This document shows positions 1 through 11,708 of a stretch of DNA of 64,000 nucleotides, one piece after another. Every line of letters starts with the position of its first letter. Within the stretch, counting starts at the first letter, position 1. The notes beneath the pieces were generated by a model. That model saw nothing but the letters and a program-made list of their open reading frames with translations. It did no database searches and was not told the DNA's origin. Location of the stretch: assembly GCA_027625915.1 (NCBI GenBank), contig JANTQA010000018.1:596501-660500 (forward strand). The letters are read 5' to 3'. The DNA is from Anaeramoeba flamelloides (taxonomy: Eukaryota; Metamonada; Anaeramoebidae). The position numbers were made by a program, and so were the translations under genes.

Positions 1-1832
1 TTTATAAATTCAGAGAAAGGTGTAATTATTGAAAATTTAATACAATCTACAAAAAAAGAAAAGTTGAAAAATTCTAATTGAAATATTAGAATAAAAATTA
101 TAATAATTCAAAGAGAAATAAATTATGCAATTTGCTTTTTTTTAGGAAAATATTAATATTTTTATGAAGATTATTATTCAACAAGTGTAAGTTAGACTCT
201 TAGTGTACTTTTCCTTAAATTTCCTCAAAGAAAATTGATGAAATAAAATGAATCGACCTCGATTTTTTTGTCAATTCTTTAATAATGAACCAATTTTGAT
301 AAAATTCTATAATTGATTTTGTTATCTCAAATACTACTCGAATTATAAGAAGAAAAATGTAAGATCTATCAGCTCTTCAAAATATTTAATAAAGTGGTTT
401 TATTGTAAAAATAATCCCATTCTACAATCTACAAAAATATAGAATAATACATATTATTAGGGATCTGAAATAAATCAAAATTATATACTAAGTCAATTTC
501 AACAAGGTAGAATTGATTTTGAGTATTTTATTTGACTAAAAATCAATTTTTAAATTTATTTGCCAAATTAAAAACTTTTTAAAAATCAAAGTAATTTTTG
601 ACAAATAAAAAAATCCAAAAGAAACGAAATTTTCAAATAGAGACAATACAAATGATCTCCAAAACTCAAACCCAACAACAGCTATAACAACACACCTCTT
701 TAAATATTACTTTAGTTTTGAAATAGTTCCAAGATAAGAGGATATATTACCTAATGAAGAAACACTAAAAATTGTAAGTTACAGAACAACATCATGAGGT
801 TAAAAAAAACTTTCCATACTTTAATGATCAGAACTTTAAAGAGAAGAAACTCACACAACCATTCTTCTCTTTATAAATATAACAAATTAATTCCAAATAG
901 AGGAAAAATAAACGGCAAATTTTTAATCGAGGTCGATTCAATCAGATATTTCACAATTATTCAATGAGAAAGACACATCCAAATTATTGGTATGGTTGAA
1001 AATCAAAACAAAAAATTGAATTGAAAAAAGCAAAAATCTGAAAGAAGAAAAATAATTGAAATTTAAAATTGGTTAATAGAAAGCAATTGGTAAAAAATCG
1101 AAAAAAAAAAAAATGCTATCTTTCATTAAAAACTCCCAAAATCACAGCTACAATACTTTTGGTTGATTTAATAATTAGGTATAATTGATCACGAATGTTC
1201 ATATTGAGGATCGTAATTTAATTTTTGTAATTTCTTTTTTTTCTTTTGATCTTATTTGCTTCAAACCTTTGGTAATTTTTAGCTTTTTTTTTTCTTTTTT
1301 ATTTTCATGTTACTTATACATCGTATTTCATTATTTTGGTATTAGCAATTAACTACTTGAAACTTTTCCTTTGTAACTCTTCTTTCCAATATAAAGAAGA
1401 TTCAGCCATATATAAAATGGAAAAAAATTAAAAAAAATTAATTCAAATTGTCTAATTTTTTTTAACAAAATTTTAAAATTTGATCTTTACTTTTTAGGTT
1501 ATTTAATAAACTAATTTCATGTTTATTTTTTGTTTAGTGTTGGTTTCTTTTGTCTTTAAATTTATAAAAGCCTTCTTGTAAAAAAGAAACAGGATTTAAA
1601 GTTTTTGTTACAAATTAGACAATGGAAAATTGAACAAAAGCCAAGTAAGACAAACAATAAAACTATACAATCTCTCCGATTCACCAAAAAACCAAAACTA
1701 TTTCACTCTAATGGAAGAACTGTAAAGATAAAATCCAAATTTTGCCAAACGAAAAAGTGAATCTTTGTCAGGTTCAATTTTTCAAAAGTGTTAAAATTTA
1801 AATTATTTTTCATTTTTTTCATGTAAACAAAA
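1..1832. other. Intergenic, AT-rich, one inverted repeat pair
   Basis: No gene is visible. A perfect 15-bp inverted repeat, GAATCGACCTCGATT at 250-264 and its complement at 925-939, brackets about 690 bp and may be the ends of an old foldback or terminal-inverted-repeat element. I could not find a target duplication. The last stretch before 1833 is the presumed 5' flank of the propeller gene; no promoter motif stands out from the AT background. Confidence 0.5.
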
Positions 1833-4800
1833 ATGTTTTATCAAAAAACCAACCGATTTATTTTTCTCTTAATATCGATTGTTACCATAATATTAGTGAC
1901 TTTGTTAATAATAGTGTCGGTCACATCGGGAAACACAGAAGCAAATATTCTTGAAAAGAAGGTAATAAAAATTGAAAAAGCCACCGAATTTTCCCAAAAC
2001 TGTTACTATGATCCCAAACAAAAATGGTTGTCTGCTGATGTTGATGTTTATATTCCCTTATTTCGTGACACCGAACAAAACGGGATCTGGCTCTTTGGGG
2101 ACACGATAATTGGTGACATTGACAATCAGACAAATAAAAAAGTGCTACAGGGTTTCTTACGTAATTCTGTTGGCGTAGTCAAAGGTGATCCTTTGTCAGG
2201 CAAAAGCTCTTCCACTTACTATTGGACACATCACCCCAATATTTCCAATGCAAAGTCCTTTTTTTTACACCCAAAGGAACCAGATTATTGGTATTGGGCA
2301 ATTAATGGAATCTCTTTCACGAACGAGAACAACACTGACTCAACACTAATTCTTTTTGTTTTAGAAATGAAATTTGAAAATGACCAACCAATGGGCTTGA
2401 ACTTTGAAGTGAACAAATGCTTAACTTTTAAATTTGAATCCTCGAAACAGGATCTACTTTTAAATTTGCAAAACCCGCAATTTACAATCGCAGAAATACC
2501 TCGTCAGAATTCGACAAATTGGATTTCTTCAATTGTTTATAATGACACAGAAAAGAATTTATATCTGATCGGATCAAAGCCAAATAGTAAGATTTTAACT
2601 TTTTTCTTTGACAGGATCCTTTTTGTTATTCTTTTTTAATTCGATGTTTTTTTCTCAAAGTTTTTTTTTTTTTTTTGTAACTTGATAAAAAAACAACCTT
2701 AATGACTACGTTTGCAATTGAAATTCAAAGTATTGTGTGTTTTTGTAATGGTTTGGTGGTTGGTAATTCTCACAAATATTTATCAAGTGAGATGTAAGTT
2801 GGAAAAAATGTCTTTTTTATTTTTCAAAATTTCGACTTTCTTGTTTCTTCGTTTTCTCTGTTATTTCTGAAATCTCACAAAAAGAAAAAGAAGGTTGGGA
2901 AAAACAACTTTTTGAGAAACTTTCTTCCTAAATGACAGTTACACACCTTTTGGCCTTGTTGAGAAGTTTTTAATCATATTTTTTCATGTTTTCTTATTCT
3001 AATGGTTAGAGGGTAAGATTTTTTCATATAGATAATAAAATAGAGAAAAATGGTAAAAAATTTGAAATTTTAATTTTATTATTTTATGGTGAGGTTAAAA
3101 TAAACTAAATTCTTGACAAGGTATTTGGTATTTTTGAAGAATTCATCAAAATTCACTTTTGGAAAAATAAAATGATCAATTTTTATCTTAAGGGGGCAAG
3201 TACATTTTACAAATTTTGAGTACCATCATTTATGTAAAATTGAATTATTCAAATCATTTCTTTAACCAAACATATTGATATTTTAATCAATATGAAAGTG
3301 GAATATATCCAGTATAATATTTTCATATCAACGAAAAAATGGAATTCAAAAAAATGAAAAAGATTGATCAAAAAAAAAAAATAAATACAAATCATTTATT
3401 TCTTGATCTTATCTGTAACATTTGATACAATTACTTATTCTTAATTTAGTTTTGTTTTTAATTCTTCATCGAAAATAATTTTGTTTGTAAAATTTTTGAG
3501 AAACAAATAAATTTTTATTTCTAAAGAATTTCCAAAATGAATTTTGAATTCCTATTTTTATTTAATTCATCTAATTCTTGATTGGGTTTAGAAAATAGGA
3601 TATTTATTAAATTCTTCAGAAATAAATATTTAATGGACAAATTCGTTTGATTTTATAATTATTTATTTTTCATTAAAAATGAGAAGGAAAAATAATTCTG
3701 AATCTGATTAAAATTTTTTCAAAATTTTTCTTTTATTTTGAGTTGAAAAAATTTGTAACTGTTTTTTGATTCGAGAATTCAGTCCATTTACTTTTAATTT
3801 TTGAAATATTATTCTTTTTTTTGGCTTTGTTTGATAAAAATATTTGAAAAAAGAATTCAGAAAACAAATTTGTAAAAAAATGTTTGTTTTCTGAAAATTC
3901 AATAATTAGTAATGGTACCGAGAAATCCAAGGTTATTGGTTTATTTCCAAATTAAGAATATAAAGAAAAAAAATATTCGAAAATAAACTTTGAATTTATT
4001 TTTTTTTTCATTTTTGATTTCAACAAATTTATCTTGAAAGGTGATTTTGTGGGTTTGTGTTCTAAAATTAAATAGTTGTTTTAAATCAACACCTTCCCAC
4101 GACTATTTTTTTAGTTTATTTTTTGATTAATTTCAAGCATTCCTATAAACACATTTCTAGATCCAAAGCCTCATTTAATAAAATCAAAAATTTAAACAAA
4201 AAAAAATGTTCCTAAAATTGAAAAATTAAAGATTCAACTTGGATTCATTTTCTTTTCACAAATAGAGCTGAAAATTCTGTTTTAATTTTCAAAGCTTCAA
4301 TATCTAATGACACTTGAAAAATATTTTTTCAGTAAGGTAGTTGTAATTAAAATTTTTAAAAATGGTAAAAGGTAACTACTTGCTTAAATAAAAAATTAAC
4401 TAATTTTTGGAAATTTAATTTTCATAAAAGATATTTCCAAAAAAGTGGTGCATTTTTTTTTTACATTTCATAAAAAATCATCTTCACTAGTGGAAGGTAT
4501 TCGTTAATTGACAATACCAAATTAAGTTTAATATTAATACCAATTGAATCAATGAAAAAGATGATATTTATTTCAAGATGTGTTCTTTGAAATATTTTCA
4601 AAAAGTGAAAAAAATAAATAACACTATTTTGGAAAAAACAATCTACGACCAATTTCAATAAAAAAAACTTGAAATATGGAAAGGGTATAAATGATTTTTT
4701 AAACAATAAAATCTAGTTATATGTTTTCAAATATGCTAAATTTCTAAAATAGGAGCAGATTTTTCATCATAAAAAAATTTGTTTAATTTTTTTTTTTTTT

Positions 4801-6821
4801 TTTGAATAATAATTTTTTACTAAAGTGTTTAGAGATAATAACCAATATCGATTAATAAATAAAAATATAGTGTAATCATTTTATTTTTTGAAAGGCAAAT
4901 GAAAAAAAAAAAAAATAATAAAAAAAAAAGTTTGCCATTAATTTTGAAATTTAGCTTATTTGAAAATTTTATGTTAAAATATTTCTAAAAAAGGAAAAAA
5001 AAAATCAACACTTTTTTTGTAGAAAAAAAAGCACAATTTCTTTTTTTTATTATTATTATTTAAGGGAGGAGTTATTAACCCCTCTTATTTGCCCAAATTC
5101 CTAAATTTTTATTTAGGAATTTAATTAAAGACTTAAAAATAAGTTTATTACCCACTAAGGCTAATAAGCAGTTTGAATCCTTTTTTATAATAATATTAGA
5201 AATATTATTATTATTTAATATATTCGATATATTAATTTTTTTTAATTCAGATATCCAGATTTTGCGATTATTTTCATAGGCTGAGCAGTTCTATAGATAG
5301 GCTGAGCAGTTCCATAGAAAAAAGCACAATTTCAAAAAATAACTGGAAATATGGAAAGGGTACAAATGATTTTTTAAACACCAAAATGTAGTTATATGTT
5401 TTCAATTATATTGGAAATTTTTTGAGATTAAAAAAGTTATGAAAACGGTTTTTTCAATCAAAAAGAAAATAATAAACACCAACTTTCACTCCTAAAAAAT
5501 ATTAGATAAAATCGAGATCAGAAAATTTAATATATTTTCTTTATGTAAAATAATACTAAGAAACGAATTGAATTATTATCAAGAATCGATAAATGGTAGT
5601 AAATGATTTTGGATGTTGAGAAACTTTTTTGAAGATTGAGTTTAAAAGATATATTTTAAAATAAATTTGCCCCGGTTTATTGGAAATAGATTAGATCTTT
5701 AAATGCAAAATCCCACCAAATATTTTCCGCAATACACCAATCCGAATTTGAATTTACTAATAAATGGGTTTTGAGACAACCAAGACAAACTAAGAAAAAC
5801 ATTACACTCAAAAGAAACCAATTTTTTTGTATGTTTGGAAGGGTTGTTTCTGTTAAAAAATCAAAAGAGAATAAATACTAAACCCCATTTTAAAAAATTG
5901 TGACTCACCTCAAATAATAAATTGGAAAAAAAAAAATATCCTTTAGTATTCAAGAACAATTAATAATTAAACCTGATTTGTAGTTCACTTTTAAATCATT
6001 CTAAACTTATCAAAATCTGATATTTTAAAAATTATAAAAAAATAAAACCAAAACCTAAAAAAATGAATAACAATTTTTGAAATAAGCATTACCGATTTTT
6101 TATTATTGAACTTTCACTGAAAAAAAGTTAATAATGAGATTTTTTACTAATAATTAAATTCATTTTAAAAGAAATTACATAGTCTAAATTTTCTTAGTGA
6201 TTATTTTTTCTTTTCGAAGATCTTTTTTTTCCACATGATCTTTAGCAAAAAAAAAGTATCAAAAAAAAAAACAGAATCAAAAAAAAAGAAGAAATAACAA
6301 CAAAAAAAAAAAAAAAAGAAAAGAGAAATCAAAAAAAAGTAAAAAAAAAAACAAAAGAAAAACAGAAATTTGCAAAATTAGAAAAAATGATTCTGATCCA
6401 AAAATTTGAAAATATTTTTTTGATAAGAATACTGAATAAACACTTGTAAACAACTTCCATTAACCTTATAAAGTGAGTCAAAATTTTTGAAATCTAGTTT
6501 ATCTCACAAAAGTGTTTTTGTGAACTTCAATCCAAGGAAAAATCAAAAGAACCAAAATAAAAAAATAAATAAGAGAAAATCAAAACCCCTTCGGAAAGAA
6601 TCTGATTAATGGAGACTATAGAACAATTCGTGTAACTCAAATGGTTAAAAATCATAGACAATGCAATCACCAAAAGTTAGAGTTGTTAATTGAGAGTGTT
6701 ATAAAAAATATTCATTTTTTCGGCAGGAAAATCAAGATTATGTTTCTTTTCCATCATTTATCTTTTTTAATAAGGGTGGATATAAAGCATATCCTTTAAG
6801 ACCTATAGTTACATAAATGGG

Positions 6822-6857
<36 letters not shown>

Positions 6858-8469
6858 TGGATGTGGTTAGTTTTCGTTCTTTTGCAACTCTTTTCTTTGA
6901 TCTAAAACTTACTTTGTCTTTTCGGGTTGCTTGAAAGGGAATTTTTTTTAGAAATATTTTTACATCTTCTTAATTTGGTTAGTTTTGTGTTATTAATAAA
7001 TAGAGTTTGAATCATAATAAGGAATTATTAGTTTTTTGTAGATATTTTTATTTAGATTTGGTTTGAAATATTTTTAAATTTTGTTTTATTCAGTAAATTA
7101 AAATGATAAACATTTCTTTTTCAATTTTTGATTTTTAATTATTATTGTTTTTTTTTTTTTCGAGTTTTATATTAAAAATATAATTTTAGCAACATTTTGT
7201 TTCCTTCTTTTAAAAATTCTAGAGATTATTTTTATTAATTAAAATTTATAAAAACGAAAAAAAAATATTTTTCAATTTCAAAAGATCGAAAAACGAAAAA
7301 GACTCAAAATGTTTGATAATTACAAAATAAATTTTGATAATTTGTTCAATTGTTGCATTGTTCTACTATTAAAATATTTTTTTTAACGTTTACTTAATTG
7401 GCGACTTTCAAAAAAATACATTTGTTTAGATTTGACCAGAGTTCACATTTTGATTCTTTTTCGAAACAAACCTCAAAAATGATTCTTTTTTTTTTTTTTT
7501 TGACTTTTTTACGATAACAAATGATCCCCCTTTTTTTTTTTTTTTCAATTCCTGTGACTGTGGATTTACTTTAACAATAATAAAAACAATAACAAAAATT
7601 TCTCTTGATCAAATTAATAAATAACGCTAAATTGTGTCTCGATATTTTTTAAAAACAATACTTTAGAAGGGTATTAAATTACACTGGTAATTTTCATAAG
7701 AAATTGGAACATACCTGATCTGTATAGTTCAATTATTTTAACTATTAAAGAATTATTGGTTTATTTCAATTAAAATTTTTGATTTATTTTTTATGAAAAG
7801 TCTTTACTATTTTTTTATTTATGTATTACTCACAAAATAAACTTATAACTTTTATTAAAAGAATTCTTTTTTTTTTTTCTTCTTCTTTTTGTAATTTACT
7901 TTAATTGCATTTCTTTTCTGAATAAACCATTTAATCTATCATTGTGTGCGTTTTTATTATTATTATTGTTTCCATTCGTTATAGACAAAACAAATCATGC
8001 AGTTTTATCACGTATATCAAAAGAGAATTTATTAAAGGAAGATTGGTCTCATGTTGAATATTTGTTCGAGAACAATACTTTTTTACATTCTTCTGATAAA
8101 GTAATACCAAATTTAAAATTATTGTTTCGAAATATTCCTCAAGAATCCGTTTTTTATTACATGCCAAAATTTGACAAATGGGTTGTATTAATGGGTGAAT
8201 TTTTTACTGCAAATGTTTATATGAGGGTATCTGATAATTTAACTGGTGAATGGTCCAATCAAATAAGCATTTTTACTGTCCCAGCACCGTATGATGATCT
8301 GAACAAATATCTTTTAACAACTATTAAAATTCAAAAACATTTTATTACTCAAGAAAATAAGATCATCTTTACCTATATAATAAATGCTGGAAATTGGCCA
8401 GAACTTCTTAAAATCGGGGTGTATGTCCCAATTTGGATGAGAATTGAATTTAATGAAAATTATTTCTAA
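1833..8469 (+). CDS. Membrane-anchored DUF4185-type beta-propeller protein, two exons
   Basis: Exons 1833-2586 and 7985-8469 join to a 412-residue protein. The donor at 2587 is GTAAGA, the acceptor is TATAG at 7984, and the phases match (one base, then two, giving an Asn codon). Residues about 10-32 form one hydrophobic segment after a short basic start, so a signal anchor or uncleaved signal is likely, with the rest lumenal or outside. WLFGDT near residue 87 and a segment reading VSDNLTGEWS near residue 335 resemble the repeated blade motifs of DUF4185/glycosidase-like five-bladed propellers, and the C-terminal YVPIWMRIEF fits the usual last strand. Potential N-glycosylation sites (NNT, NNS-type) are frequent. 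A carbohydrate-binding or hydrolytic role is inference; substrate and catalytic residues cannot be named. The two-exon model is well supported because the reading continues through the same fold. Confidence 0.72.
4730..4965. repeat. Dispersed repeat, copy 1
   Basis: This stretch reappears in the same orientation at about 60050-60285: both run through GGAGCAGATTTTTCATCA (GGGGCAGATTTTTCATCA in the other), TAATAACCAATAT and TTTTTTGAAAG-CAAATGAAAA. Family and true ends are unknown. Confidence 0.55.
5041..5315 (-). mobile_element. 5'-truncated LINE insertion, 3' end only
   Basis: On the minus strand the segment encodes the last part of a LINE ORF2 (CSAYENNRKIW, matching CPSYENNRLIF in the larger LINE copy at 18593-19790), followed by a 3' UTR with two hairpins and an (AAT)n/poly-A tail. 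The tail appears as T8 plus (ATT)n at 5041-5060. A target duplication of about 18 bp, AGAAA...GCACAATTTC, lies at 5021-5040 and again at 5316-5333. At the truncated 5' end a 21-nt unit (GAACTGCTCAGCCTAT plus five bases) is tandemly duplicated. This is typical of target-primed reverse transcription. Confidence 0.82.
6824..6855. repeat. (AT)n microsatellite
   Basis: Sixteen uninterrupted AT units inside the propeller-gene intron. Confidence 0.95.
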
Positions 8470-11400
8470 TTAAAATAAAAAATGTGTAAAGAGAAAAAAA
8501 AAATATATTGTCTAAAATAAAAAATAATATAAAAATAATTCTAAATGAAAATAATAATTTATTTTATTGTTTAATTAGGAAAATAATTTTTTTTTTTCCT
8601 ATGTTTTATTTTTTTTTTTTTTTTTTTTTTTTTCTGAATTTTTATTATAATAATTAAATAAATAAATGCATTTCCGGTATTTTCTTAATATTTATTCACT
8701 GTAATATTATTATAATAAAAAATAATAATGGTTAAGTTATTAATTATTATTTTAAAATAATCAAAATAAAAAGAATTTCTAGATGTTTATACTATTTGTT
8801 GCATAATAAATGGAACAAAATTTTCATTCTACTTTCCAAAAAAAAGATTTTTAAATCAGGTAAAATTTAAAATTTTTTAATAATCGAAAAAAAGCTTAAA
8901 TTATTAATTTCCCTTTTAAAATTGGGTGTTTGCTGGTTTGTTTTAATTCCTGGAATGTGATTTTTTTATGGAAAGAGGAATGAAAATATTGATGTTTTTA
9001 TTTTGGAATTAAAGGAATATTTGAGGTATACAGCTTTTAAAAAAGTATTTGGGGGAATTTTTAATTTAATGATTTGATTATTTTTCTCGTATTTTTTCAG
9101 TTATAAAAATTGAAAAAATTATTTCAAACTGTTTTTGAATAAAAAAAATATAGTGTTTTTATAAGTTTAAATATAATTATAATATTTTTGAAGAGATTTC
9201 GTGGTTTTTTATACTGATGTTTTTTTTAACTTAGCTGTTTTTATTTTTAAAGTGTTTTTTAGTACACATTTTCTCACAGAAAATAATATTTCTTTCTTCT
9301 TAGACGAAAATAATTTTTTTTGAAATTTTTTGATAATAAGTTAATTTTATACTTTTTGAATATGAGGAAAATGGATCAAAGTTTTAAAAACTATAATTCA
9401 TTTCTGAAAATAGTTTCGAAAGAAAGTTTTATTTCGAATATTCGGATTTTTAATTCATTTTTCTATTTCAAGATGTATTTTTTTTTTTTTTTTTTTTTGT
9501 AATTTACTCTATTTTATTCGTGGTTTTTTTTTTTCAAAGTTATTCATTTATTAAGAGCTAGTACTTAAATCGAACAAATATATGTGTTTATTTTTTTTTA
9601 AATTGAAATTAGAAAATTGATTTGGTAGGTGTAAATAATCAACGTGATTGAATCAACTTTAATAAAAAATAATTTTTTATTCTCATTTCATTACAGTCAG
9701 TTCCACTTTTGAGGCACAAACTTTCAACGAAATTTAAGGCACAAAAAAATATCAAATAAAGGCACATTTTTTTGATTTTTTTTTTTTTACAAATTATTTT
9801 ACTGTAATCTGTATTTTATTTATAAATTGGAGACTTTTTTTGTTCTTAAATATAATTCAAAATTTGTACCTTAAAAACGGAACTAACAGTATAGAAAGAC
9901 ATTTTTTGATTATTTATTTTCTTCTTAAGCTTCTTTCTTTTCATTTTGATTTTATTCAAGCAATTGGTTATGATAAATTAATTAGAAATATTTTGGGTAT
10001 CCGTTTTTGAAAATGTTGATAGTTGAAATTTTTATTAAACACCCAATATTAATTTACAAAGTATCCTTTTAATTTTTCCTTTATAAAAGTCCTTGATGGG
10101 TTTTTATTTATAACAAGTCTGTAGTAATATGTATTTTAATAATAATATGGATTGTAACAATATTAAAATAAATTCACATTAATTTTGGAAAATCTTGATT
10201 ATTAATGTTTTATTGACAGAAATCAAAAATTTTATATTAAGTCAATTAACGGCTGGATTCTACATTTTTACCTATGAAATAAAAAAATAAAATTATTAAA
10301 TACTTAGATTGATTCATATATTCCTGGGATATAAAAAATTAATAATACACAATTATTTCAAAACATAAAAAAGAATTGAAAATTAAAGTTGTCGTAATTT
10401 CAATACTTAAAATAAATTAAAATTAAATAATTAAATAAAAAATTAATCTCTTTTTTTATTTTGATAAAGTAATAAACCCAATCAACAACTAAATATAAAA
10501 AAAAAATGGAATTTAATTGATATAATTGTCATATATATCGGTAATTGGTTACTGGAGTCTCCAAGAATTGGAAGTGTAGTTGCCTTTTCCAAAATTTAAA
10601 AGAATAGAGTAAAATTTAAGATTTTTTCACTATTTTTTTAAATTCAAGAAAACCACCTTTTGGTTTTTTTAAAAAAATTAAGAATTTAATGGAAAGATTC
10701 ATAGCTTTTTTATTTGTTTTCTTTAGTCAAAGAAAATCTAGACACTCTGCGTTACTTCACAATTATATTTCACAAAAAGAAAATATTAAAATTATTTATT
10801 TAAAACCCAAAAATAATCAAGTTATTGTATTTTTGTAAATTAAATCAAGAAAGCATGGTAGAATATAAAATTTTTTTCCAGACACAATTATATTGGACAT
10901 TTCTAGATCAAATGTACTTTCTCTCTACTCTAATGATTTAGAGTAAAAGTGAAATTTTTATTTTTTATTTTATTTATTTTCAAAAATAATTTTAATTGCT
11001 TGAAAAATCCCTGAATTTTCAACAATGGAATTGGAAAATGAATTTAAGAAAATGAGAGTTTCCTTATGATTTTTCTTAAATGGTTATCATTTTTTTTCAA
11101 AATTGGGATTTGAAAGATTTTTTTATTAATTTTTGTCAAGTTTCTATTCTCATGAATCGAACCGATAAACCCTTTCCCTTCATTATTATTATTTCTGTAT
11201 TTGATTTTCATTTCCAGTTTTAATTGATATCTGAAAAAAAATACAGGATTTGGGTATGACTGTAGAGAGAAAAATGCTGGGCAGAGAAAAATAGTTTGAC
11301 AGCAATTTTAATTGGGAACATTACAGAAAATGATTTTTAATTTCAATTGTTTGTGAAATAACTAAAGGAAATAACAATAATCTTTTTATTAAAAGAAAGA

Positions 11401-11700
11401 TTAATGTAATTCTGCTTATTCAAAACCTTATCTCTTATAATCTAAAGCAAGTTTAAAAATTACCATTTTCAGAATTAATAGTAAACTTTACTAAAACTAT
11501 GGATTTTTGTTAAAATAGCATGATCTACTTGAGTTATCAACCATTCAAATGAGTATTCTACACACATCTCAGATTAGTGAACTTGTAACACATTTAAACC
11601 TGGATTTATTATAAAATTCACCTTGTTATCAATAGGATTTGATTTTCGATTTTACCAAGGTTCCCAATTAAAAATGGTTTCGAGCAATTTTTCTGTGTAA
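8470..11700. other. Intergenic, AT-rich, one MITE
   Basis: Apart from a MITE at 9694-9889 I see no gene. A segment around 10580-10680 (CCAAAATTTAAAAGAATAGAGTAAAATTT) resembles, in reverse complement, sequence near 53100-53160 and 53385-53425, so it is probably another dispersed repeat. Confidence 0.5.
9694..9889. mobile_element. TA-flanked foldback MITE, copy 1
   Basis: The element starts CAGTCAGTTCCACTTTTGAG and ends as the approximate inverse (GGAACTAACAG), flanked by TA on both sides. Nearly the whole element folds on itself. Three more copies are at 30594-30792, 49771-49968 and 60970-61166. TA targets and CAG ends fit a Tc1/mariner-type non-autonomous element. Confidence 0.85.
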
Positions 11701-11708
11701 AACATTTT

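Larger units (their letters stand above)
2587..7984 (+). other. 5.4 kb intron of the propeller gene
   Basis: The intron starts GTAAGA and ends TATAG. No coding segment is visible inside. It holds a truncated LINE (5041-5315), a dispersed repeat (4730-4965), an 80-90 bp direct repeat (4664-4745 and 5334-5420, both containing ATATGGAAAGGGT), and a TA microsatellite (6824-6855). The remainder is A/T-homopolymer sequence. Confidence 0.65.
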
